A program made the translations under genes and the position numbers. A DNA stretch of 64,000 bases from Halichondria panicea (Eukaryota; Porifera; Demospongiae; Suberitida; Halichondriidae). Of the stretch, positions 12,843 to 23,000 are shown piece after piece (the first letter of the stretch is position 1; every line of letters starts with the position of its first letter). Location: contig NC_087383.1 in NCBI RefSeq assembly GCF_963675165.1, positions 3,812,979 through 3,876,978 on the forward strand, given 5' to 3'. The notes beneath the pieces are model-generated. The model was given only the letters and a program-made list of their open reading frames with translations, was not told the origin of the DNA and did no database searches.

Positions 12843-13015
12843 ATGATGTCTTTTATAGGGAAAAAACTTGACCAATCAGAAGAGTTTGACGTCATTGGGC
12901 AACAAGTTAGTTATTGCAGGTGCCCTCGTGCAATATATGGCATCAGGCATTATGTTACTCCAGTGCAATATAATTATGGCATGTTATTGCACTCGTGCTG
13001 GGCAATAACTAATAC
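12843..13015. repeat. Foldback repeat (TTAGTTATTGC...GCAATAACTAA)
   Basis: TTAGTTATTGCAGGTGCCCT at 12906 pairs imperfectly with a block ending GGGCAATAACTAA at 13012. A CAATCAGAAG...GACGTCATTGGG stretch lies just upstream. Copy 2 has it too (about 25421-25593). Its 'CCAATCAG' start and foldback end resemble the tyrosine-recombinase element layout, but the relation is only suggestive. Confidence 0.4.
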
Positions 13016-13316
13016 AATGCTATAATTGTGGCCAGTTGCATTGTCAATCCTTATGTGTGTGTGAACAATGCTGGCTACTATATTGTCAAGGGATTCTTCA
13101 TACAGCAGGGTCGTAGCTAGCTTAGGTTTTCAAGGGTGGCACAATTATTTTGTTCTGCTTAAAAAAAAGGTTAACTGTTATTTCATATCCAGCTTTTCCT
13201 GGTAACTTGTATAACTATAGCCCTGGTACCAACCTATTATAACTGTAGGGAGTGAGCGACTAAGGTAAGGTAGTTTGAGATAAGAAGGTACTCCTGCACC
13301 AGTGCTTCCTACGACA

Positions 13317-13378
13317 CCGCCCCACAATGCACTGTATAGTTCAATCTTTATTGAACTATACAGTGCATTGTGGGGCGG
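13317..13378. repeat. Perfect 62-base palindrome
   Basis: CCGCCCCACAATGCACTGTA (continuing TAGTTCAAT) is followed after a tiny loop by its exact reverse complement ending GCATTGTGGGGCGG. The copy 2 version at 25895-25958 has a 2-base insertion and a G-to-A change in one arm. Confidence 0.8.
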
Positions 13379-13655
13379 TTGCATTGCGCATGTTCAGATA
13401 TTATTGTACAATGCTAAATGCTAGATCTAGAATGCCAGGGGGGGGCAGTTTCCCTCTGCCTCCCGCTGTCTACGGCCTTGAAGTCGACCCAGTTTCTAAA
13501 CTGACACTTGCGATAGTATGAAATGCTTTGTTTTGCAATTTATACAAGTGCATGCATGCATGCATGTAAGAGTTACAATTAAATACCCTATAAAATTGGC
13601 GCTCAACTGCAAATTCTGCATCATCCATACGTTCATGATATGCATGTGTTAGCTA

Positions 13656-14161
13656 TAGCCTCGTTCCCAGGCCGATCCGTCTCCAATTGAACGCTAGGTC
13701 GACTCCTAGGCCTGGTATTGATTGTATCTGGGCGTGGTTGGAATTCGCTCAAACGAGCGAATTCCTAGATTTCGATGGAGCAATAGCTTATGCCCTGTCT
13801 TGCACGAAGCAAGAAGGCCTTACTCTCTTGAAGGAACAGGCCCAGCCCTCAAGCTCCTGTCTGATGGAAGGGATGTGTTTGTGTGATTCCCCAACGCAAT
13901 AGGATATGGCAAGTCTCTCTGTTACCATTTTTGATGGACTACAAGCTTGGTAGGACCAGAGCTCTCCTTGTCCATCGAAATCCAGAACTGAAGTCTATAT
14001 AGTCGAGTCACAGGTAGCTAGCTAAGCTAAACACCTTGATGTGGTCGCTTAGGAATTCGCTCGTTTGAGCGAATTCCAACCACGCCCAGATACAATCAAT
14101 ACCAGGCCTAGGAGTCGACCTAGTGTTCAATTGGAGACGGATCGGCCTGGGAACGAGGCTA
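13656..14161. mobile_element. TAGCCTCG-terminal DNA element with 10-bp target duplication, carrying a helicase-like fragment
   Basis: Terminal inverted repeats of about 112 bases (13656-13767 and 14050-14161) start TAGCCTCGTTCCCAGGCC and differ at about one base. They are flanked by an exact 10-bp direct repeat, GTGTTAGCTA (13646-13655 and 14162-14171). The corresponding place at about 42970-42985 in the NBAS-proximal copy lacks the insert. Copy 2 (26110-27170) keeps the right arm but has lost the left arm. Target duplications of 9-10 bp are typical of Mutator-like (MULE) elements, though no transposase is present, so superfamily is inferred. Confidence 0.75.
13768..13985 (+). pseudogene. RecQ-type helicase fragment captured inside the TAGCCTCG element
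   Basis: Translated across frames, this internal segment gives 'ALSCTKQEGLTLLKEQ', 'LLSDGRDVFV', 'GYGKSLCY' and 'MDYKLG'. These are in the order seen around the Walker A motif of RecQ-like helicases (L-K-x-x-Q, DGxDVFVxxPTGxGKSLCYQ, FDYKLG). It contains stops and frameshifts. Only this small part of a helicase is present, enclosed by the element's arms, which resembles gene-fragment capture. The match is by eye; a database search should confirm it. Confidence 0.45.
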
Positions 14162-14171
14162 GTGTTAGCTA

Positions 14172-14898
14172 TAGATATAAGGTGAAACTGGTTGGGACGT
14201 ACATTTTGGACAGGCTGATTTTATGGTTATAGACTATAATCTGATCTATATTATCCCACACAATATGCACCATGCATGCAGCCCCCCCCCGGCCCCCCGT
14301 TTTTCTATCATAATCAGTACATGTTTGGCCAAAAATAGGGTCTAGTGAAGCATAGATCAGTACTATAAATGACACTGACAGATATAAAACTAGTATGCTT
14401 CACACGCCAAGGAATTCTTTGTGTGTTAATTAATAAGCAAGAAAGTTGCTAGAGTTTTACTGTAAATCTAAATGTGTGCGGCAGGCGTGCAGGCTAGATC
14501 TACATTAGATATAAATAAAATTAGATATAAATAATACCTTAGGTTTTGTTTTCAGAGAGAGCTTTGTAATCAGAGTGACACCTCTGGGACCTGAAATCAG
14601 ACCTAAAACAGAGAGCCAGCGAGCCCCTCCCACAATTCAAGGAAGTGGGACTGGCCAGCGAGTCGTGCTCTTGTCCTGTGTCTCTCTAAAGCTAGCTAGC
14701 CATAGATTATAGTATCTATGAGCTAGCTCTGCTCAGTTGACATTATAGATCTACTAATCGTGTGCTGTATTGATTGTCTGGATCCATTTGTATCTGGGGT
14801 AAATGTACTAGACTATAGACAGGTCACCCCTAGCCCTTGACTTGTGATCATGTTTATTATAATAATTATTAGATCTATAATAATTATGCAGAATCAGA
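14172..14898. other. Duplicated region upstream of NBAS exon 1 (copy 1)
   Basis: This region matches 27175-28355 (copy 2) and 42985-43694 (copy 3, upstream of the complete NBAS). It contains a poly-C tract near 14281 and a block, TTTTCAGAGAGAGCTTTGTA, kept in all three. No other gene was recognised. Confidence 0.45.
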
Positions 14899-15930
14899 AT
14901 GACCACAGTTGTTGAAGGTTCCATCACTGAGGAGAAGATCCTTTACGACCTGACCGTTCCCTGTGAGTGGCCGGAGGTTGTCACAGCTGTGGTGAGATCT
15001 TGAAACAGTAATTAGCGGAATTCAGTTTATAGTCTACATTAATTTTACGTGTGACTTTAGACATTAATTGGAGGCTGTTTGATTTAATTTGCCAATGATT
15101 ATAGTACATTGATTATTAATACAAGAGCTTGTACATTGCTTGTACAGGAACGAGCCTGTAAGACCGCAAAATGACCATCCTACAAAATGGCCATCCTATG
15201 AGCTTTTAGTATAGATCTACAAGTTGCTGTAGATTCAAAATACGTACGTAACACTGCAATTTGACCTGCAGCCCACCCGGGAGGGGGTGTCACTATGGAG
15301 AACGCTAGCTGCTGTCACCAGAGGTATATCATTCTACACACATGATCAATTACCTCTCTTTATACGTATGAACCTCTGATTGGTACGCCCAATTTACATT
15401 TAGCGGGAAGAAATTTCTTTCGCCCACTCCAGTCGAAAGATTAGTTAAAATTTCTTTTTCCTGTAGCATTTGCTCATTTTGCTGTTGACAAGCTTCAGTA
15501 TCCACTCAGGTAACGAAACATTTTCTACCTTTATTATCCACTTCATAATTGCTTGCTTATACCCTTTATAATAACTTCATGTACTGGCTTACTTCTTAGG
15601 TTGCTAAGTGGTCACCAAGGAGTACCGGCTGCACTGAGTGCTATATACTTGAGGCTAGACTCACATGGAAAATAGCAATCACTGAGTAATTAAGTCTTTA
15701 ATTGGTGTTCTTGTTTGCATTTTATAACCCTGTCTCAATTTTGATCAATGCAATAGCTTGTTTGTTTTGTAGAGACAGAACTCTGTTGGCTGTGCTCAAA
15801 GAAGATCATCTTGAAATAAGGTGAATGTCAACTGCTAGGAAGAAAGCACACTGTACGTATAGCTATACCCTCAATATAATTATGCAGGTCTATTGTGGAT
15901 GAGTTTTAATCTGGCAGGACCTCATGTCAA
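14899..15930 (+). pseudogene. NBAS 5' fragment, exons 1-6, copy 1
   Basis: Exon 1 (14899-14991, [18 protein letters not shown]...) and exons 2-6 match those of the complete gene at 43695-44959 with conserved splice sites. In exon 4 (about 15601-15690) 'GTGCTATATACTTGAG' has two bases more than 'GTGCTATACTTGAG' and shifts the frame. In exon 6 GAGTTTGAATCTG has become GAGTTTTAATCTG, giving a stop. After about 15930 similarity to NBAS ends and cadherin-like sequence begins. It cannot make NBAS. A short N-terminal transcript from its copied promoter is possible but unproven. Confidence 0.85.
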
Positions 15931-15959
15931 GGAGTGTATGATGAGTTCTTTTTTCATTG

Positions 15960-18653
15960 AATGGAACGGTATAGAGAATATCAATTCACATTCACGCTAC
16001 CTTAAGGAACGTACCAAGATGACCATAGTATTGGGTTTATCACAGCTACTGATCTAGATGAACCTGGCACGAATGCATGCAGCCACCATTGAATTCGGCA
16101 TTGTTGGAAGCTTAATTGGAACCCAGATGAATATTCAATTCAATCTCAAACTGGAGAATTGTTTGTGAAAGAAGGTTCTACTTTAGACTATGAAAGATTC
16201 CAGAATATTACTCTTGTGGTCTGAGCCTGTGATTTGGGTGAGCCAAGTGCTAAAGTTAATTCAGTAATTGTGGCCCTGTTCTTGACTGATATCAATGACA
16301 ACGATCCTGAGTTTGTCCCAGTCGATGTGGTGGAATACATCGTCCTTCTCGGGAAGGAAGACGTACTTGCTATAACACACGTATAAACATTATTGTAGCC
16401 ATACTGCCCAAGAACATTCAAAGTAAGGCAAACAGATTTGCATTCACTGATCCCGACACTTCAAGCAATGTCACATTGTTGATCAATACTTCAAAAAACA
16501 ATTATTTCAGACTCAAGCAAAATTTGTCGGAAAATACAGCGATTCTATTATCCAATGAGAAGATATCAGCCGCAGAAACAAATGATGTCATATCCCTACA
16601 GATAGCACTATCAGATGAGCCAAACGAACAAAATCCTATCATCAGAAACATAACCGTGTATTTCACCGACACTGTCCCTGTAACTCCTAGTATTGGACCA
16701 CTGACTCCGACTGTCCCATTCTTTCAGTCTGAAATTGGGATTGCTGTGATTGTTGTGATTTGGATGCTCATCCTTGCTCTGCTTTCAATCTTCCTTTGTA
16801 TGTGTTGCTATTGCTACTTGAGATTGAGAAGGGAGAAAGACCCACTCAGAAATGTGTAAGTTATGTTCACATGCGCATGGTGTAGATATAGCTTTTGCAT
16901 TCGGTATAATTATTATAAGTGGCCATGGGTTGATCAAGTCAATTATGCCTCAGGCGTAGGATTAGGGGGTAAAACTGACTGTGTGTGTGTATAGTGTGTG
17001 TCCATCTGTTTTTGTATGCAGGCCCTATGCCGGTCAGTTTTACTGCTCAAAGTATTATAACTAACGGCTTCTTGTGTTACAGGGTGCATTATTGTTTATG
17101 ACAATATAGATCTATAAGTACGTCATGCTATCAAGCACAGATACGTCTACTCATTTACTGCAGAGATCGTATGATCACAGCAGCACAAAGACTGAACACT
17201 GAGACAGACAGGAAAGGAAAAAAGTCTTATGGCCGCCCTATGAACTACTTTGGCTACTCTGATCTTGATCCTTTGGACTTCCCGGAATATTCTACACGTA
17301 AGTTTTCAACACTAAAGAAACATGCTGCTCTATCTTTTGTAGTTTTTGTGTACAAAGATCAAAGGAAAAACTATGCTAACAAATGCCATTGACTAGGATC
17401 TACAACTGTAGTAACCACAGACCATGCTCTATTATTCTGTGGTTGGTATTTTTTAGTAGTTAGAGCACCGCTGGAGTAGTTAGAGCACGGTTGGTGGTCA
17501 AAATAATTGATTTTTAAGCCATCGAATTTATAATAGCTACAACTTCTCCATGGTTGCAATGCGAGTACAGCTAAGTGATTCTATAATTATAAGCTTCTAG
17601 CAATGCTATCTTGCTAACAAAGGCTTTATTCTCGAGTAAAGGCTAGTTTTGCTTACCAGTATGTTGAAGGCCATTGCAGTCTCTCCAGAATCAGGAATAG
17701 CAAAATCTTTTCGTAGAAGGTTGCTATTCTACTTAGTAGTTAGCTCTATACTAGAGCCGATAGCTATTGGTAGCTGCAAGAAACTAAAAACTACAAACCA
17801 GTTAATGCACTGTTTTATGCTCGTGCTCTATGGATATTAAGCACTCGCAACCGTGCATTAACTAGTACATAATGTGTTCTTTATAATGTGTGACATTGAT
17901 TCTTGATTCGGAATTCTTTCTGCGCAGAAGACCCAGACACTAACTTGCTGTATTCACCGAATATCAATGGAGAATTTGAATCCTCGTTCATGGTGAGTGT
18001 ATACAATCATGTGATACAATTAAACTATTTTAATAAAACATTGGCTACTAAAATGCTTCGCCGGAGACAATTATTTTGGCAGCACTATCCAGAGTTTTTT
18101 TGTCAATTGTGCCCATTATGTTGGGTTTCCACTAGCCTCGATCCCAGGCCGAGTTTTCGCTTTTATAACGGTTAGGCGAACAACTAGCGAACGGCTTTTA
18201 TAACGGTTAGGCTAGTTGTTCGCCTAACCGTTATAAAAGCGAAAACTCGGCCTGGGATCGAGGCTAGGTTTCCACCTATGCCGTAATTGCAAAGTCTCTT
18301 CTAGAACAAGCATGTAGATATAACATATGCATGCAAATATGACTTTCTGTACTGCTTTTCTACTTACCCCTTAGGGTGAGGACTATGATACAGAAATGGC
18401 AGAAGACTTGGTGGATCAGTTTGATCCTTCTACTGACACCTCCGTCCTCTCGTCCTTTCCTATGGAGGACAAAACAGCGATACTAGTCGTGGGTACATGA
18501 TGGGCCCGGTGTTAAAAGCCATGCCAGTGGAAGAGTGGGACAAGAGAGATGAAATGTTCGTCAAAAGTAAGAAGAAAAGGAGCCTGAAAAACGAAAGAAA
18601 AACAACCTGTAAGCCAGAAAGAAGACGAATTCTTGTACTAGATCTATAAACCT
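15960..18653 (+). pseudogene. Cadherin 3' end: last repeat, membrane segment and cytoplasmic tail, decayed
   Basis: Near 15970-16330 the translation shows cadherin-repeat signatures, 'ATDLDEPGTN', 'QTGELFVKEGSTLDYERF' and 'DINDNDPEF', broken by stops and a frameshift. From 16430 to 16855 an open exon gives a membrane-proximal domain and one membrane segment (EIGIAVIVVIWMLILALLSI followed by cysteines and basic residues). The tail continues in exons 17164-17297, 17928-17992 and from 18375 with intact GT-AG borders, ending near 18498 or, after a frame change, near 18650. Cadherins mediate calcium-dependent adhesion. The 5' part is missing because the fragment is fused to an NBAS relic at about 15930. 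The acidic tail (DEFxxSTD-like) is plausible but unassigned. Confidence 0.65.
18133..18266. mobile_element. Palindromic TAGCCTCG MITE with 9-bp target duplication
   Basis: The 134-base insert starts TAGCCTCGATCCCAGGCCGA and ends in the exact reverse complement. Most of the element folds on itself (CGCTTTTATAACGGTTAGGC arms). It is flanked by GGTTTCCAC on both sides (18124-18132 and 18267-18275). It lies in the last intron of the cadherin relic. Confidence 0.85.
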
Positions 18654-19098
18654 ATACTATGAACCATTCATTATTCGAAGTAAAATTAATATTTTTCCGT
18701 TTATTTTGTATCTATACTGATTGTGTTTATCATTATACACATGCAGAGCCACACAATGTTGTACATTGTTTACTCTATAGATGCCAAATTAAAGGAGAAA
18801 GACAATATGTATGTGTAGTGCATGAGTCCGATAAACATTTTTGGTTTGCAGGCTGGAACAACAAATTACACTCTATATAATTACATCATATCAATAAATT
18901 ATACTGAGAAAAGCATACAGTACAAATATTAGTTGTCAGATTCATCTACTTGTTGAAGTTCTATGAGCTCAAACTCATCAGGATTGTCTTTCTTGATGGA
19001 AGTTGAACTTCTACGATTTCATTATGATTGATTTTTGAACTTGATCTTGGCTTTACACTTATCTTGTGTTTTGTTAGCGTAGTCGGTTCGGAAGAGTA

Positions 19099-19641
19099 TT
19101 AGTTGGCAGACATTGTAATCCTCTCTTCGACGGCGACTGAAAATCGCCCGAATAAGTTCCGATAGAGGTATTTGTTGACCACTGAGTTCGACAGAGAAAC
19201 TATAGCAGCAGTGTTGTCCTCAGCTCTGTAATAGTAGCTTCTGTATTGGTTGTCATTGTGCTGTTCCTCAAGCTCCATCTTCTGGCGTGTACAGCATCGA
19301 TTCCTGCAGGAAAGGAAGGCATACAGGCAGGCAAGGTAATATAAATTTATCCAAGGATTTAATGAGGTTATGGTTTAATTGGTAATTCATGTGAGATTAT
19401 AGATTTTGTAAGGAAACGAGGTGTCTTACCTTAGAAGCACAACTCCACTGACAGCTGCTATAGAGATGAAGGTAACCAGGGGGATGTAATAGAAGGGTGC
19501 GAGTACAAAAGAGACAAAGCTGGTGGCCTGTATTCCTCCATCCAAGCACTGGTTGTCAGTTCCAGGGCCCTCGAATACAAAGAAAATTGTTGTGTATCTA
19601 AGATCCACATCTACATTACGGATTTCTAGTAACACCAACAC
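19099..19641 (-). CDS. Single-pass membrane protein, 3' end only
   Basis: Two exons are visible: 19430 to about 19641 and 19099-19303, joined by GT-AG. The first encodes an extracellular stretch (LEIRNVDVDLRYTTIFFVFE) that resembles the end of an Ig-like or fibronectin-like strand, and then a membrane segment (YYIPLVTFISIAAVSGVVLL). The second starts with a cysteine/arginine stop-transfer (NRCCTRQKME) and gives a ~65-residue cytoplasmic tail ending ...RITMSAN. No 5' exons were found; receptor copy 2's repeated unit begins just to the right, so the gene was probably cut by the duplication. It converges with the cadherin relic. Family unknown. Confidence 0.45.
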
Positions 19642-20088
19642 TAAAACTGGCTTTTATGACGTTAGCAAAGACACTCTTGTAAGGCTGAAGAAATAGGCAT
19701 AATCCAATGGACATCATCAGAGAGAAGATCAGTGGAAACTACGGAGGATATAGTAGAAATGATCACGATTGGGACATCTATAGCTTACATGCAATAGCTA
19801 TAATTATACTATTCGCCCATACATACTGTATCACAAGCAATATTTTACAGGCTTATGGTCATGCATACAGCTACAAATTCAAACATATATACACACATTG
19901 TGTGGAAAACCGAGCAGTGCTGAGGGACACTGTATACTAAATGCCATTGCAATCCTATAATAAAAGGTATATTCATATAATAAAAACCATAAAAGCTAAT
20001 AATAATCTGGCAACTTTCAAAAACAAGATTTATTTAGATATCTATTAAGAAACAGTATTATCTATTAAGGGCTGCATATGCACTGTCT

Positions 20089-23000
20089 TCAGTGACGGTC
20101 ACTTTCCAGCAATTCTTCTCTCAGTGGGAAGTAGTCTTGGGTCGTGTCATCGTGCAATGACACCACGGAATAGGTGAGGGGGATACTCTCTGTTTTAGAG
20201 TCATTCACACCGTTAATGTTTTCATACTCTCTACGCACACCAGTTTTGCAACGATAAAGTGTCTTCACTTGAGTGTACCCTTGTACACAGATTATTAGTA
20301 GGAATGTGAGGAATGCAATACCAACAGAAACACTAGCAAAAGCATTCTGAAAATGTTCGTTAGATATTGTACTTGAGTACAAAAATCCTCCTGCAAGAAC
20401 GATCACATTAACAACAAAGGAGCTTTCAAGAATCGAGATACACCATTTTCTATACGAAAAACCAACCACAGACAGTAATAGTGAAGACAAAGCTATAGTT
20501 ACAAGAAGATTGATAGTGGGATCAATAGCTTGAATTGCAACATTGGTAACGGCCAGTATCACACGTACAAGCAGTGTCAATCCAATCCAGTACTGGTGCT
20601 TGTCTTTGAGGGGGCCATAATGAGCATCAAAGAATGGCTTTAGCTTGTTGATCCATGAGATATTACCACATTTCCTCAGCCATGGAACTAGCAGTATTGT
20701 TACTGTATAAGGCAGCAAGAATATTATCAAAGCAAATATTGCCGCTATGAAAAGGAATGAGTGGCATACACCAAAATATGGAAGATTACCATCTGCTAGC
20801 CACACAACTCTCGTCCCACCAGGATAGTTAAGAGTAGCAAACCCCAATGATGTAATAATTGTACGGAGAAGCTTGGAATACGAGAGTAGAAATAGTGTAG
20901 CTAAAACATGAACTGAATTGTTACCAAACAGTTTAGTAGCTTTGTCAGAGTAGCGGCAGGCTAAGATGATGAGCCCGGCTAGACTCCAAACGTAAAGAGG
21001 GAACAAAAATTGCAACCAAGTTTTCCAATACATATCTAGGCCCTGAATAAAACAGGTTTTAATTCCAAGATCCAAATTGAGCCACGCCACAAATGTGACA
21101 AAAAAAGAAGATGACTGGCGAACTGCATGAGGAAAGAAAATGCTTTGATTAGTCCACAGAATGTTAGCATACAAAAGCAGTCCATTGACAGCTCCTTTGG
21201 TTATCGTGAGATCAAACAACTTAATGAAAAGCACTAACACCAAACCAGCAATTGCAAATGGAACAAAGAATGCCACGTGTCCATTATCGGAGCAAGGCAG
21301 ACACTGAGGGCTACCCAACGCTAGGCTGAGGTTTGGGGAACAACCTCCACACAGAATACCACTGTGATTGAAAGCACACTGAGTGTTCGGCTTGTTCAGG
21401 TTAACAGCAACCTCTTCTGCTGTACAGTAATCAAATGGGCAATATTTGTATGCAACAACACCTGTCTCATTGTCTACAGCTTCTGAGTTACTCACCCAGA
21501 TCGTACCATTGCGGGTTATCAGCCCCTCTCCATTTACAGTAGCACATGTTGTAATTCCATAGTCTGTTAGCCTTTGGACACAATGACAAGAAAATGTGTC
21601 TCTTTTGAGTGTCAAACCCAGTGGGCATTTCTGTAGAGTGATGTTCAGAAGAACTGGAGTTGTGGCCAAAATATTGTCAATTTCAGTATGGTTATGGTAT
21701 TTGAAGATGGACACATTGTTGGGGGAAAAATTATATTTATTTTTCTTAATAGAGATTACGTCGGAACCAAAATATAGCAGAACTGTACTATTTTCATTAT
21801 TCGAGTACACCTCATACTCAAGTAGGGAGCAAACTGTACCAGAAAAAAATTTGACAGATTGATTGAAAGAAAGTATTTTTCCTTGCTCAGAAAACAAAAG
21901 AGCATGGACTGGTCCACCAGTAACACCAAAATCGCCACCGACCAGTGCCAAACTGACATTGAACTTCTCACCTGGGGAAAGTGTTCGATGCTGAACAATG
22001 TAAGAATAGGAAGCACACTTTGGTCTCCCATTTTCATCACAGAAGCAAACTCGGGTTGGGTCGGAAGAAACTGATGAAAGTTTTGAGTGTGTGTTTGAAT
22101 CAAATTTAAATATATCACTCTGAACCTCATAGCTAAAGTTTTGCCATGCGCTAGGAGTAACAAAACAATCTGACTTCAGTGAAGTACCATATACATCACT
22201 ACCACCGTTCTTTGCACTGTTTCCTTTAAAGATAACTGAACTATTGGGTCTTTCTCCATCAGTAAGATTGTACGATAAACTGAACACACACTGATGCCTC
22301 CTCTTCATGTCCACTGATGGAAAATTGATTTCTGTTCCAAGTTCATTGTCAATTGGATTTTGTACATATACAGCACCACCCTTGTCTTGTGCAGTATTGT
22401 TTTGAAATATTACTTTAGACTGGTTTGTAAGATACATTTTAGTATTGAAGAAATACATTGCTCCACCACGATAGCCAATATTGTTCCTGAATATTGTAAT
22501 CCCGTTAAAGTGCAAGTCCACAAAAGACAGGATTAATGGTGAATAAGAACTTCTTATATCTGTTGCATTTTCAAATATACATCCATCGATAACTACTGTT
22601 GAACGGCCGCCAATATACATGCCAGGACTGCTTGAAACATTAATATTTTCAAGTCTACAGTACTTCGTCAACAGAAATATTTCAGAAAGATTTAGTGAAA
22701 GCTGGCTGAGAGTGACATTTGTAACATTTTCACAATCAAGTACTCCATCAAAGATAGAGCTATTCGAAACCCTGATTACTGCATTTTTTTGAAGTTGTGA
22801 GCTCCACAGAATTATTGATTCAACCTTACTACCTTCAACTCTTAGCTTAAACCTGCTAATCATCGAATTTAACTGAATGTTAATTCCTATTTTGTGACAG
22901 CCATTTACTGTTAGGTACACCGTGAAACCTGGACTAGCAATTACTGACTCAATAGAAACACCATGCGAACTGCTAATGGTTCCATTAAAAGTTGTGTTAA

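Larger units (their letters stand above)
6680..15930. repeat. Segmental duplication unit, copy 1 (receptor gene + NBAS 5' end)
   Basis: This block is nearly identical to 19905-28468 through the receptor gene, its upstream region and NBAS exon 1. It is more distantly similar to 33265-37440 plus 42362-44960. Inside it the receptor gene points left and NBAS exons point right. Copy 1 keeps NBAS exons 1-6, copy 2 only exon 1, and copy 3 the whole gene, so the unit was most likely copied from the copy 3 locus. Copy-specific insertions are annotated separately. Confidence 0.85.

Noticed and set aside
12086-13025. Several 60-99 codon frames in the duplicated intergenic region
   Set aside because: Small changes between copies 1 and 2 shift or alter them without any sign of protein-level constraint, and no family was recognised.
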